A DNA stretch of 64,000 nt, taken from positions 1-64,000 of the forward strand of contig NZ_KQ758489.1 in NCBI RefSeq assembly GCF_001456935.1, read 5' to 3'. The translations under genes and the position numbers were made by a program. Below the pieces are notes generated by a model, which saw nothing but the letters and a program-made list of their open reading frames with translations, had not been told where the DNA came from and ran no database searches. This DNA is from [Bacillus] enclensis. GTDB lineage: Bacteria > Bacillota > Bacilli > Bacillales > Bacillaceae_B. Shown in pieces: positions 55,096 through 63,460 of the stretch; the stretch's first letter is position 1; each line of letters begins with the position of its first letter.

Positions 55096-55947
55096 TTAAA
55101 TCGTTAAATACATCTTGTTGCCTGAAGGGTCTTCTGTAGAGATTGTGCCGTCCTGGCCGGTTTCCACTTGATATCCGAGGGTTTTCAAGCGGGATGCGGC
55201 TGCATCCCTCTCATCCTGACTCGGAAAATGAACATTGAACGACTGCAGACCAACGCTGTTTTCCGCAGGTTTCGGCGCACCGGTCCCGTTCCATGTATTC
55301 AAGCCGATATGATGGTGATAGTGTCCGGTGGAAAGGAACAGCGCCTGATTCCCCAGGGCTGATACGACTTCAAACCCAAGCCCTTTTGTGTAAAAATCGG
55401 CTGTTTCATTGAGGTCGGCAGCATGCATATGAAGATGACCCATCACCGTTTTCGAAGGCAGCCCTGTCCATTGCTCTCCTTCTCCTTCAGCTAAAATGGC
55501 CCTGGCATCAATCGGATCGACTGCCATTTCCACCTGTCCTCCCTTCCACGTCCAAGTGGAATGCGGCTTATCCCAATAAATCTCTATCCCATTTCCGTCC
55601 GGATCATTCAAATAAAGTGCTTCACTCACCAGATGATCCGATGACCCCAACGGAATATTCAATTGGGCGAAATGATGTAAAATTCTTCCTAGATCCGCTC
55701 TTTCCGGCAATAAGATGGCAAAATGGTAAAGGCCTGTCGTTCTTGGCTGCTTTGGGATGACATTTTCCGGTTGCACGATCGTAAGCAGTGGTGTTTGACC
55801 GTCAGCAGTCAACTGTACTTTATTTTGTGATTGCTCCATCACTTTGAAGCCTATGACCTCCTGATAAAAATCCAGTGAACGTTGGAGGTTTTCTACTTTA
55901 ATGGTTACTTCACTAACATGTGTATGTGGGTATTGGTGAAAATTCAT
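55096..55947 (-). CDS. catE: Catechol-2,3-dioxygenase-like VOC enzyme (CatE)
   Basis: A 283-residue protein of two vicinal-oxygen-chelate halves. Iron ligands are visible as HVSEVTIKV (His), GHLHMHAADL and HYHHHIGLNTW, plus a late Glu. B. subtilis CatE opens catechol rings and protects against catechol and quinone stress. It follows catD by 14 bases, so catD-catE form an operon, next to a YodB-type regulator gene. Start at 55947 is set by GAGGAG. Confidence 0.88.
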   Translation of the reverse strand: MNFHQYPHTHVSEVTIKVENLQRSLDFYQEVIGFKVMEQSQNKVQLTADGQTPLLTIVQPENVIPKQPRTTGLYHFAILLPERADLGRILHHFAQLNIPLGSSDHLVSEALYLNDPDGNGIEIYWDKPHSTWTWKGGQVEMAVDPIDARAILAEGEGEQWTGLPSKTVMGHLHMHAADLNETADFYTKGLGFEVVSALGNQALFLSTGHYHHHIGLNTWNGTGAPKPAENSVGLQSFNVHFPSQDERDAAASRLKTLGYQVETGQDGTISTEDPSGNKMYLTI

Positions 55948-55961
55948 TTTAATAGCTCCTC

Positions 55962-56372
55962 TCAAGATTGACTTGCATTTGTTTGAAACAGCTTGGAGTC
56001 CAGTGAAAAAGACGCCGTTTTAACAAGGATGAAGTATACAGACATTGCCAGAAGTGCAAAGTCGAGCTCATAGCCCGCCCCCTGACCATTTCCCAGGAAT
56101 CCTCCCGCAAGCTTCACTTTAGCGATTGCTCCTAACATAATGAAGGCAAACAGAACTGCCGTCACTCTTGTACCAAAACCGAGTATCATCGCGACTCCGC
56201 CGATCAACTCAATCAGCGCAACCACATATGCGGCAAATCCCGGAAGTCCCAAACTCTCAAAGAACCCCGCTGTATTTTCTATACCTCCTTGAAACTTCAC
56301 AAAACCATGAACGAAAAACGTCAAACCTAATGCAATCCTTAAAATAAGTGCCCCTAGTTGATGAGTATGCAT
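55962..56372 (-). CDS. catD: DoxX-family membrane protein (CatD)
   Basis: A 136-residue protein with four hydrophobic helices, including LILRIALGLTFFVHGFVKF and VVALIELIGGVAMILGFGTR, typical of DoxX. In B. subtilis CatD works with CatE against thiol-reactive electrophiles, probably as a quinone- or thiol-linked membrane oxidoreductase. First gene of catDE, divergent from the regulator. Confidence 0.88.
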   Translation of the reverse strand: MHTHQLGALILRIALGLTFFVHGFVKFQGGIENTAGFFESLGLPGFAAYVVALIELIGGVAMILGFGTRVTAVLFAFIMLGAIAKVKLAGGFLGNGQGAGYELDFALLAMSVYFILVKTASFSLDSKLFQTNASQS

Positions 56373-56429
56373 CTTTGCTTCTTCCTTTCTTTTTGGATAT
56401 AATGTAATAAAGTTAGTTGGTTACTTTAT

Positions 56430-56492
56430 GTAACTAATATTAATTTAGTAACAAGTTTTTGTCAAGTAACTAATTTATAGTTTATTAGTAAT
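56430..56492. promoter_or_regulatory. Two AT-rich inverted repeats between catD and its regulator
   Basis: Sites GTAACTAATA...TTTAGTAAC (56430-56452) and AGTAACTAAT...TTAGTAAT (56465-56492) share the half-site GTAACTAA. They sit in the divergent promoter region, as expected for a YodB/CatR-type repressor. The plus-strand -10 TATAAT is at 56498-56503. Confidence 0.65.
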
Positions 56493-56527
56493 TGTGGTAT
56501 AATAAAGGTACAAACAAAGGAGTGGTA

Positions 56528-56845
56528 ATGATGAATACATCTGAAATTTGCCCGCGTTTCGAAAAAGCGATCGGCATCCTGAGCCAGCGCTGGACTGCCC
56601 TCATTATCTATCAGCTGCTTTCCGGACCGCAGCGGAACTGCACCATCAAGGACGGCATCGGCATAAGCGGAAGGCTCTTATCTGAACGCCTCAAGGAACT
56701 TGAGCAAGAAGGCATCGTCGAACGCAAAGTCTATCCGGAAACCCCGGTAAGAATCGAATACTCCCTTACTGAAAAAGGATATTCGTTGGAACCGCTGATG
56801 AAAAACATTGAAAAATGGTCGCAGGAATGGATTGAGAAGGATTGA
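56528..56845 (+). CDS. HxlR/MarR-type thiol-stress repressor (YodB/CatR-like)
   Basis: A 105-residue winged-helix protein of the HxlR type: EICPRFEKAIGILSQRW (redox Cys at about residue 7), GISGRLLSERLKELEQEGIVE and TPVRIEYSLTEKG. B. subtilis YodB and CatR sense quinones through this N-terminal cysteine and repress catDE. The second YodB cysteine pair near the C-terminus is missing, so this copy can only form an intersubunit or S-alkylated form. AAAGGAG precedes the ATG. Confidence 0.88.
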   Translation: MMNTSEICPRFEKAIGILSQRWTALIIYQLLSGPQRNCTIKDGIGISGRLLSERLKELEQEGIVERKVYPETPVRIEYSLTEKGYSLEPLMKNIEKWSQEWIEKD

Positions 56846-56847
56846 AG

Positions 56848-56880
56848 GACTCGTCACTTGGTGGTGGCGGGTTTTTTGTT
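56848..56880 (+). terminator. Terminator after the YodB-like gene
   Basis: CTCGTCAC-TTGGTG-GTGGCGGG (G-U pairs allowed) followed by TTTTTTG. It overlaps the 3' end of the convergent NERD gene. Confidence 0.65.
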
Positions 56881-57870
56881 TGAGTTTGTGGGGACGTTTT
56901 GTTTGGTGAGTTGGGTGAGGTCGTAGGTGGTGGATTTTTTGGTGCCGGTGGTTGGTAGGTTGAGGGATTTGAGGATTCTTAAGGAAACATGTCTTGAACT
57001 AATATTCAAAAATCTCTTAAGCTCTTTATTTGTTAGTTCCGGCCCTAACAATAATTCATAGTCGATTAATGCTCTGAGGTGGCCCTGTTTATCACTATGT
57101 TGACATTTTGAACAGTACCTGGAACCGTGCATCCTAATTAGTGGTCTAAAATTGCAGATTTCACATATTACTCCCGTCAGTATTTCTTCCCCTGTAATCT
57201 TGTACCTTTCTAAAATTGAAGGGTCTGATTCTTCATGCTTTTTCTTAATTATTCTAATGAATTTTTTAAATTCTTTTTCGCTGTATGCTTCCTTGTGAAC
57301 AGAGTTTGTAAGTTGATTAATCCTTGTGGGAAGTATTTGTTTGTGAATTACTTTATCAGACAGGAATTTATGATTAGAGGAAGTTTTTATAAGTGTTTTG
57401 TCATTACTTATCACTACAAGACTGTGGATAGGAATACGCGGAAGATTATTTTTCTCGATCCATCTTTTTAGTTGCCGTTCTTGCCGGCTTATTTGAACAA
57501 GCGGGTCTGGATAAGAATTCTCTTGACCATCTTTTAGTTGGATTAATTGATTGAATACCTGATCAAAATAAATTGTACCTGCTAAGTTCTTCACCTCAAG
57601 AATCAGGATGAGCTTGCGTGAGAGGACGAGCGTATCAATTTGAAAGTATTTACCATCCACCTCTAACCTGACTCCATGCAACAGGACATATTCCTGCGCA
57701 TCTAAGAACCCTAAAACATAATCTAAGGACACTTCCCCTCTATAACCAGCCAGCCTTTTATTCCAATCTTCTTTTATGTGGGTGATTTTTACGTTAAGAG
57801 GATTAAGCCTTCCATGCAAGGCTTCCAGCTTGAGAATAATACGGGGAATTTTACGTTCATTTACATTCAT
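56854..57870 (-). CDS. NERD-domain protein with zinc finger and C-terminal helical domain
   Basis: A 338-residue protein. The nuclease-related domain (NERD) spans about 35-150: GYRGEVSLDYVLGFL, DTLVLSRKLILILEVKNLAG (the Glu-x-Lys motif) and DPLVQISRQERQLKRWI. A CxxC-x13-CxxC zinc finger follows (VICEICNF ... YCSKCQH, about 240-260), then a short possible HTH (FLNISSRHVSLRILKSLNL) and a basic tail. The start at 57870 has GGAG 8 bases before. NERD proteins are suspected DNA-processing enzymes; function here is unknown. More A+T-rich than its neighbours. Confidence 0.85.
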   Translation of the reverse strand: MNVNERKIPRIILKLEALHGRLNPLNVKITHIKEDWNKRLAGYRGEVSLDYVLGFLDAQEYVLLHGVRLEVDGKYFQIDTLVLSRKLILILEVKNLAGTIYFDQVFNQLIQLKDGQENSYPDPLVQISRQERQLKRWIEKNNLPRIPIHSLVVISNDKTLIKTSSNHKFLSDKVIHKQILPTRINQLTNSVHKEAYSEKEFKKFIRIIKKKHEESDPSILERYKITGEEILTGVICEICNFRPLIRMHGSRYCSKCQHSDKQGHLRALIDYELLLGPELTNKELKRFLNISSRHVSLRILKSLNLPTTGTKKSTTYDLTQLTKQNVPTNSNKKPATTK

Positions 57871-57960
57871 ATCATCACTCCAATACAGATTATAACTAAC
57901 AGATTCTCTATAGAAGCGTGATTTCCCTTTAAAATTTTCCAATCAATTCTCATTAGAAGC

Positions 57961-58060
57961 GGTTGTGCTCGAAAAAAGAGTTTTATGCTCGAAATCTTTA
58001 AACTTTTGCTCGAATCCAACACATTTGCGCTCGATATTCTATCTATATGCTCGAATTGTC
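57961..58060. repeat. Phased 20/21-bp repeat array E (core TATGCTCGAA)
   Basis: GCTCGA begins at 57967, 57987, 58008, 58029 and 58049: steps of 20, 21, 21 and 20. Spacers are unrelated. It lies between a Fur-box match and the NERD gene start, where no gene can be supported. Confidence 0.75.
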
Positions 58061-58128
58061 CAATCCTACATAATTTTCAACATAATTCGCCCCAACCCTC
58101 TCATTTTTACGAACCACCTGAATAAGAA

Positions 58129-58143
58129 TGACAATCATTATCA
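58129..58143. promoter_or_regulatory. Orphan Fur-box match
   Basis: TGACAATCATTATCA fits 13 of 14 positions of the Fur consensus. It stands between the DUF1540 terminator and array E. The only gene downstream in either direction within 300 bases is the NERD gene. Whether it is functional is not clear. Confidence 0.6.
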
Positions 58144-58149
58144 ATACTA

Positions 58150-58184
58150 TATAAAAACAGGCAGCCACTCCAATGGCTGCCTGC
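58150..58184 (-). terminator. Terminator after the DUF1540 gene
   Basis: Minus strand CAGGCAGCCA-TTGGAG-TGGCTGCCTG followed by TTTTTATATAG. Confidence 0.85.
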
Positions 58185-58230
58185 CGGAACTCCATTCGCG
58201 AAAGTAGTCCCATATCTCAATCGTATTAAA

Positions 58231-58386
58231 TTACATACCAGGTTCAAATGTCTTACAATCCGTTTCTTCGCTGTTGTGGGCTTTGTTCCCCTTGTGGCTC
58301 ACGACGAAGATTTGGTCGGCTCCGCATTTCTTGCCTTCTTTGTTGTATTTGCAGTTGCTTACTTCACATAGTACATCTTGTGCCAT
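58231..58386 (-). CDS. DUF1540-family small Cys-rich protein
   Basis: A 51-residue protein, MAQDVLCEVSNCKYNKEGKK then CGADQIFVVSHKGNKAHNSE and TDCKTFEPGM. The four cysteines (C-x4-C-x8-C and a late TDCxTF) match the DUF1540 pattern, a probable small metal-binding domain common in spore formers. GAGGAGG lies 8 bases before the ATG. Confidence 0.85.
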   Translation of the reverse strand: MAQDVLCEVSNCKYNKEGKKCGADQIFVVSHKGNKAHNSEETDCKTFEPGM

Positions 58387-58545
58387 GTTTCTTCACCTCC
58401 TCAGTTATCTTTAGAATTCACTAAATTTCATCTGTTCATACCTCGGGGTGTTAGAATCCCTATACCCTGTTCTTTGCTATCATAACCATTCCGATTCCGC
58501 CATATAATCAGAAAAAGATACGAATATGACAAAGGGGGATTCAGA

Positions 58546-58809
58546 TTGGAGCAAAGACGTTTGTATCATGTGCAGAACCTTGCATTTGAGATCATGGATG
58601 AAATGAATGCCGGCGGTGAACTTGAACGCAGAGTCGATTTGAAACATGTCGTGGACCACCTATCCAGGGCCATCGGCAGCCTTGCCGATCCATCCGGGAC
58701 CTTTTCACTTGATTATGTCGAGGAAAGAATCGCGGCAGCCCACTATTCCGTTTTTAAAAATGAAAAGAAGCTCTCATGCTTGAAGATTAAATCGCCAGCC
58801 GTTAAATAA
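58546..58809 (+). CDS. Hypothetical protein with TTG start
   Basis: An 87-residue protein, MEQRRLYHVQNLAFEIMDEM onward, charged and mainly helical, ending CLKIKSPAVK. AAAGGGGG lies 8 bases before a TTG, and there is no ATG near the beginning of the frame. A terminator follows. Function unknown. Confidence 0.65.
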   Translation: MEQRRLYHVQNLAFEIMDEMNAGGELERRVDLKHVVDHLSRAIGSLADPSGTFSLDYVEERIAAAHYSVFKNEKKLSCLKIKSPAVK

Positions 58810-58817
58810 AATCACCT

Positions 58818-58848
58818 GCCCAGCCACTAAACGGTTTGGGCTTTTTTA
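58818..58848 (+). terminator. Terminator after the gene at 58546
   Basis: GCCCA ... TGGGC hairpin with inner partly paired bases, followed by TTTTTT. Confidence 0.75.
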
Positions 58849-58852
58849 ATTA

Positions 58853-59013
58853 AAGGCTGCTTTCTAAAAATTTGTTGCTTTTGGTAAATTGGCTGGCAGC
58901 CTGAATGTTGATTGTGGCCGTGCTCTTATTCGAAATCAAGTCTAAAACCACAGGTGAACGGACATCAGAATACTTTCTTTAGTGTAAAGCAGCAAAGTAT
59001 GCAAAAAGAGCTT
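58853..59013 (+). repeat. Dispersed MITE-like repeat Q, copy 3
   Basis: AAGGCTGCTTTCTAAAAATT opens it and GCAAAAAGAGCTT closes it. TTGTTGCTTTTGGTAAAT, GTGGCCGTGCTCTTATTCGA and AAAGCAGCAAAGTAT align with copies 1 and 2. The inner hairpin arm is partly deleted here. It fills the gap before the gene at 59088. Confidence 0.75.
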
Positions 59014-59087
59014 AATTAAAAGAGGATTTCTCCCTTTCATTCAGAACCCATATATTAAAGAGATCATGAAAGGCAGGCTGCATAAAA

Positions 59088-59837
59088 ATGAAGCACATTC
59101 CCATCGCACTGCAGATGTACACGCTGCGTAAAGAAGCAGAACAGGATTTCACAGGCACACTGAAAAATGTCGCCGGGCTCGGCTATGAAGGAGTCGAGCT
59201 GGCCGGGTACGGAGGTTTTGAGGCAAGAAAATTAAAAGAAGTACTAGATGATCTGGGGCTGAAAGCAGCTTCCAGTCACATCCCGCTCGCTGAATTAAGA
59301 GATGAACCGGAAAAAGTGATTGAGGATCAAAAGATTCTGGGGAGCCGGTATGTTGTATGCCCATACCTTCCCCCTGAAGAAAGGACGGAAAACGATTATA
59401 TCCGGCTGATCAATGACCTTAATGAGATCGGCGAAAAATGTGCCGGGGAAGGCATCACACTTTGTTATCACAATCATGACTTTGAATTGACTTCTCTAAA
59501 TGATGGACGTTCAGCATTGGAGACGATCCTCGAAGAAACTAACCCGGATTGGGTCAAGGCGGAGTTTGATATTTACTGGCTGACATTTGCCGGGGAAAAG
59601 CCGGCCGAGTGGCTGGAACGTTACAAGAAACGCTCCCCGCTCGTTCATTTAAAGGATATGACGACGGATGGGGAACGCTTTTTTGCGGAGCTTGGGACCG
59701 GCGGGGTCGATCTTGAATCAGTGCTGGAGTCCGGAAAAGCGGGCGGCATCGAATGGTGGATCGTTGAGCAGGATGAGTGCAGAAATCCTCCGATCGAAAG
59801 CGTCCAGCGAAGTTTGCATTTTTTAAAAAAGAAATGA
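59088..59837 (+). CDS. Sugar phosphate isomerase/epimerase (xylose isomerase-like TIM barrel)
   Basis: A 249-residue AP-endonuclease-2 / IolE-like barrel. IALQMYTLRKEAEQDFTGTL, GYEGVELAGYGG, LCYHNHDFEL (metal His), VKAEFDIYWL (Asp) and IVEQDE (Glu) are the metal-ligand strands. Typical substrates are keto-inositols or sugar phosphates. GGCAGG precedes the ATG. It stands alone between the MITE-like repeat and a terminator. Confidence 0.85.
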   Translation: MKHIPIALQMYTLRKEAEQDFTGTLKNVAGLGYEGVELAGYGGFEARKLKEVLDDLGLKAASSHIPLAELRDEPEKVIEDQKILGSRYVVCPYLPPEERTENDYIRLINDLNEIGEKCAGEGITLCYHNHDFELTSLNDGRSALETILEETNPDWVKAEFDIYWLTFAGEKPAEWLERYKKRSPLVHLKDMTTDGERFFAELGTGGVDLESVLESGKAGGIEWWIVEQDECRNPPIESVQRSLHFLKKK

Positions 59838-59881
59838 AAAAGGGAAACTTCCTTCTTAGCAGGAGGTTTCCCTTTTTTTCA
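59837..59881. terminator. Bidirectional terminator between the isomerase gene and aspartokinase
   Basis: AAAAAGGGAAAC ... GTTTCCCTTTTTTT. It overlaps the aspartokinase stop codon. Confidence 0.85.
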
Positions 59882-61108
59882 TTGGATTGCAACAACCGTT
59901 CTCATTTCAGGGACATCAAGCCCAAATGCAGTATGCAAAAGCTCAGCGGCCCTGTGCACGTCTTGTTGTTTCACTGCAGCCGTGACACTAACAGGTGAGT
60001 CCTCGATGAGCTTGAAGTCGATTCCGGAGGCAGCCAGTTCTCTGGCGGCTTTCCCCTGGATGACAGGATGTGTAAGGATGTTGCTTCCGATGACCGCGAC
60101 CTTTGCCAGATCCTTCTTTGCAGTTAATCGATCAAACTTGAGCTGCTCTTTTTTTTCTGAAATGAGTTCCAGTGATTCCTGCAGGTCACGGTGTTGAAGG
60201 AGCAGTGTCAACTCGCTTTCCTGTGTACTTTTGAAAAAGTCACACTCGATGTTCCGGGGTGTAAGTGCTGACCGGATAGCATACTGCACTTCACTGCCAC
60301 CGCAACCATGCAGGGTAATGCTTGTTCTTTCTTCCTGAAAGACAATGCCGATGACAGGGTACCTGTCCGACCGTTTGGAGGAATGATTGATGAACGTTCC
60401 CCTTTCTCTTGTCAGGCTGGAACGGACCACCATCGGGATCCCATGTTTTTTCGCATGTTTGACGGATCTTGGGTGCAGGACACCCGCCCCCCTCGATGCC
60501 AGGTTCAGCATATCATCGTATGTCAGGGATGAAATTTTGGCAGCTTTCTTGATATAGCGGGGATCCGAGGTGTATACGCCATCGACATCTGTATAGATGT
60601 CACAGCGTTCAGCCCCCAGCTGGGCTGCAAGTGCGGCTGCGGTTGTGTCAGAGCCGCCCCTGCCCAAGGTAGAGATATACCCCTCATCGGTTACGCCTTG
60701 AAATCCTGCCACAACGACGATTTTCCCGGCATCGAGTTCCTGTAATATCGGCTTGGGGTCAATCGTTTTGATGTTAGCGTTGCCGTGAACAGAATCTGTG
60801 TGAATGCCTGCCTGTCCGCCTGTGAAGGAAATCGATTCCGAACCTTTTTCCTGGAGGGCCATGGATAGGAGGGCGATCGTCACCTGCTCTCCTGTTGAGA
60901 GGAGCATATCCATTTCTCTTTTTTGCGGCTGGGTGGATACTTCGCTTGCAAGCCTTGTCAGAGTGTCCGTTGTATTCCCCATGGCTGAGACGACCACGAC
61001 GACATCATTTCCCCTATTCTTTTCCTCAATCACCCTTGAAGCCATCCGTTTAATGTTTGAAGCAGAACCGACAGATGTTCCTCCGAATTTCTGTACGATC
61101 ATACTCAT
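59879..61108 (-). CDS. Aspartokinase with divergent ACT domains
   Basis: A 409-residue aspartate kinase (first step to lysine, threonine, methionine and to aspartate semialdehyde). Catalytic blocks KFGGTSV, STGEQVTIALLSMAL, TLGRGGSDTTAAALAAQL and YTDVDGVYTSDPR are intact. The ACT region (from about 265) is atypical: ASGIDFKLIEDSPVSVTAAV replaces the usual INIQMISTSEIKIS-like effector strand. It follows a NIS synthetase gene by 90 bases with no terminator between, so it belongs to the siderophore operon. It may provide semialdehyde for diamine precursors and be less feedback-sensitive (inference). Confidence 0.9.
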   Translation of the reverse strand: MSMIVQKFGGTSVGSASNIKRMASRVIEEKNRGNDVVVVVSAMGNTTDTLTRLASEVSTQPQKREMDMLLSTGEQVTIALLSMALQEKGSESISFTGGQAGIHTDSVHGNANIKTIDPKPILQELDAGKIVVVAGFQGVTDEGYISTLGRGGSDTTAAALAAQLGAERCDIYTDVDGVYTSDPRYIKKAAKISSLTYDDMLNLASRGAGVLHPRSVKHAKKHGIPMVVRSSLTRERGTFINHSSKRSDRYPVIGIVFQEERTSITLHGCGGSEVQYAIRSALTPRNIECDFFKSTQESELTLLLQHRDLQESLELISEKKEQLKFDRLTAKKDLAKVAVIGSNILTHPVIQGKAARELAASGIDFKLIEDSPVSVTAAVKQQDVHRAAELLHTAFGLDVPEMRTVVAIQ

Positions 61109-61197
61109 ATGCTAAACCTTCTTTCTTGAGGATCTGGTGCTGATCCATTTTGATCTCGGGCTGCCCGAACTATTTTGGCGGCTGCTTTTATTACTTT

Positions 61198-63009
61198 TTA
61201 AACCGTTTCTTTCACCTTGAATAAAGCAAGCGCATTATTCACGTGGCCGAACTCTGAAGCATGCGGACGGTCATCGCCTGTTGAGTATCCGTAATCCACC
61301 ATGCGGTTGCGATTCAGGCAAAGCTTTGTCAGCTGGGGCTTGAAGAAATCAAACAGTTCGAAACGCTTCTTCAGCTCAGGGAATCGATTCTGATAATCCT
61401 GGATGGACTGTGCGAGCTGGCCCCAGAATGTCTCTTCCTCCATCAGTTCATGGTTGACCAGGATATTGCTCAAATAGCGCAGGTGGCAAATGAATAAGCC
61501 TGTGAAGATGAATTGAGTCAATCCTTCCGGCGGCTCGCTTCTCAGCACCTCTTTGAATTCTCTCGATAAGCCCCTGAGTTCAGGGAAGTCCTGATCTGAA
61601 ATATTGACGTCATCGACAAAGTCTTTGATTGCTAACCGGTGTGGAACGGAATCCTTCAAGACGACGATTGTATTCTGACCGTGCGGCGAGAAAACTGTCC
61701 CGTATTGATACAGGTAATGTAGCAGCGGATCCATGACCACCTTGAAGAACGTCTTCATCCATTCGTCCGCCTGGAGTCCGGAGTCTTCGATCAAACTTTG
61801 CACGTATGGTTTACCGGTATGATCTTCATATAGAAGCGCTGCAAGTGTGATGGCCTGTTCACCTTCATCAAGATAGATATAAATGCTTTCTCTCCAGATC
61901 GTTCCGAGCATCTCAAGATATTGATAAGGAGCCTGTTTCATCCCGGTATAATAACGATGATCGACGTTCATGCTTGCGTTCTCTCCCGGAAGAATGACGC
62001 GGCATTCCTCTTTCAGGAATGAATCGTTGTCAGCGATGCCTTTAATGAGCTCAGTCACCTGCGGGGCAATCAGTGTCCGTTCGGACGGCAGCCCCCTGTA
62101 TACCAAGGTATTGAGGATTCTCATCGGAAGCTTGACGTGATGCTTCTCTTTGTTTGTCATATTCACGAATGTCCGGATTGACTGCTGAGGAAGATAGCTG
62201 TCGTTTCCTTCTCCCAAAGGAATGATCGATCTTTCGGCCAGCTCTTCCGGGAAATTCTGAATCAGGACATTCTTCCACTGCCATTCATGCACCGGCATGA
62301 AGAAATACTCTGCAGGATCGGCACCGTGTTTTTTCACTATTTTTTCGAAAGAAGCTCTTTCCGTTTGGGAGAGTTCCGAAGCAAGCAAGTCTTCATATTC
62401 CACCCCATCGATTGATTGGAAAGTAGCGATGTCTTTCGTAACGGCAATCCAGGAGAGGCTGATTTCGTTCCCATGTTCGGGAGCATAGTTCAGGTAGTCA
62501 TCGTAGCCGAAGCCGATGCGACCCTTGTTGTATGTAATCCACGGATGACCGGTCATGAAGCCCTCAAGCTCTGCATAATCGACACGAATGAGTTCGTCTG
62601 ATGATTTCGACTCTTTTTCGAGCAGGTGGGCATCGGCAATCAAGGTGGCGTTCAATTCTTTGATCAGATGTCCGACTGTCTCTGGTGACATCGGGATGGG
62701 TCCCTGAAGATCTACCAACAGCTCGATGGCGCTCTCTGCCGGCTTCGTTTCGCCTCCATCTGTGATTTCAATCGTGTCCCACTTCACATCGAAGCTGTCA
62801 AAGAATCGTTTCTCGGCCTGGAAGCGATACTGTTTCTCCTTTGAAATCTGTAAGGAATACGTGATGGTCTTTCCTTCTTCGCCAAGAATGTAAGGCTGAA
62901 GCATATCTTCGTACATATACTCCGATAACATTTTTGCAATCAGTTTGCGGTTGACCTTTTTCCAATTGTCTTTGCTTAATACTTTTTGTAATTCGCCGGC
63001 AAATCGCAT
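61198..63009 (-). CDS. NRPS-independent siderophore synthetase (IucA/IucC family)
   Basis: A 603-residue ATP-dependent ligase that joins citrate or a citryl half to an N-hydroxylated amine. The ATP-site block GHPWITYNKGRIGFGYDDYL and the conserved KDSVPHRLAIKDFVDDV and SPHGQNTIVVLKD blocks are present. The C-terminal FhuF-like lid region follows. AAGGGATCCC precedes the ATG. It acts with the hydroxylase encoded upstream (63494) to make an aerobactin-, schizokinen- or rhizobactin-like hydroxamate siderophore; import genes for such a compound lie at 28-33 kb. Confidence 0.95.
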   Translation of the reverse strand: MRFAGELQKVLSKDNWKKVNRKLIAKMLSEYMYEDMLQPYILGEEGKTITYSLQISKEKQYRFQAEKRFFDSFDVKWDTIEITDGGETKPAESAIELLVDLQGPIPMSPETVGHLIKELNATLIADAHLLEKESKSSDELIRVDYAELEGFMTGHPWITYNKGRIGFGYDDYLNYAPEHGNEISLSWIAVTKDIATFQSIDGVEYEDLLASELSQTERASFEKIVKKHGADPAEYFFMPVHEWQWKNVLIQNFPEELAERSIIPLGEGNDSYLPQQSIRTFVNMTNKEKHHVKLPMRILNTLVYRGLPSERTLIAPQVTELIKGIADNDSFLKEECRVILPGENASMNVDHRYYTGMKQAPYQYLEMLGTIWRESIYIYLDEGEQAITLAALLYEDHTGKPYVQSLIEDSGLQADEWMKTFFKVVMDPLLHYLYQYGTVFSPHGQNTIVVLKDSVPHRLAIKDFVDDVNISDQDFPELRGLSREFKEVLRSEPPEGLTQFIFTGLFICHLRYLSNILVNHELMEEETFWGQLAQSIQDYQNRFPELKKRFELFDFFKPQLTKLCLNRNRMVDYGYSTGDDRPHASEFGHVNNALALFKVKETV

Positions 63010-63062
63010 GGGATCCCTTCTTTCTGTCTATTTTAGTTGTTATTTAAAAAGTGAGATTGCAG

Positions 63063-63137
63063 GCTTATCACTGCAGTTGGATTTCAGGACTTCGCTTTCA
63101 CCAGGAGTCGTCGATTCGCAATTCAATCAGCAGTTGG
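63063..63137 (+). repeat. Degenerate mini-copy of palindromic repeat P (arms only)
   Basis: CTGCAGTTGGATTTCAGGAC with TTCGCTTTCACC faces AGGAGTCGTCGATTCGCAAT with CAATCAGCAG. The two arms abut without the inner cassette. It lies inside the siderophore operon. Confidence 0.55.
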
Positions 63138-63283
63138 AATCAGGTTAGGATTCAGCGTCAAAAAACAGGTTAATATGAGTGTTTTTCGTCTAACCAACTT
63201 CAAAATTCATTCGTATTTCTCTATATGGACAGGATTTCAACTGAAATCTTCATTTTGAACTGACTTTTCTTATACACAAAAGT

Positions 63284-63460
63284 TTTTATTATCGAAAACA
63301 GAAATTCTATTATCGAAATCAAAAGATTTATTATCGAAAATCAAACTTTTATTATCGAAACGGCGAAGACTTTTATTGAAGACTCCTTATTTCAATCGAA
63401 AACGCACACTTATTATTGAACCTATATATTTATTATCAAAACAAGCAGGAGTTAACCGAA
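63284..63460. repeat. Phased 21-bp repeat array F (core TTTATTATCGAAA)
   Basis: ATCGA or a variant begins at 63291, 63312, 63333, 63354, 63375, 63395, 63416, 63437 and about 63455: eight to nine units at 21 bp with a single one-base slip. The first four cores are nearly identical, and the spacers differ. It fills the gap between the hydroxylase and NIS synthetase genes, which holds no other feature besides the degenerate P copy. Confidence 0.85.

Noticed and set aside
63284-63460. CRISPR array
   Set aside because: Units repeat every 21 bp with a core of about 13 and spacers of about 8, far too short, and no cas genes are present.
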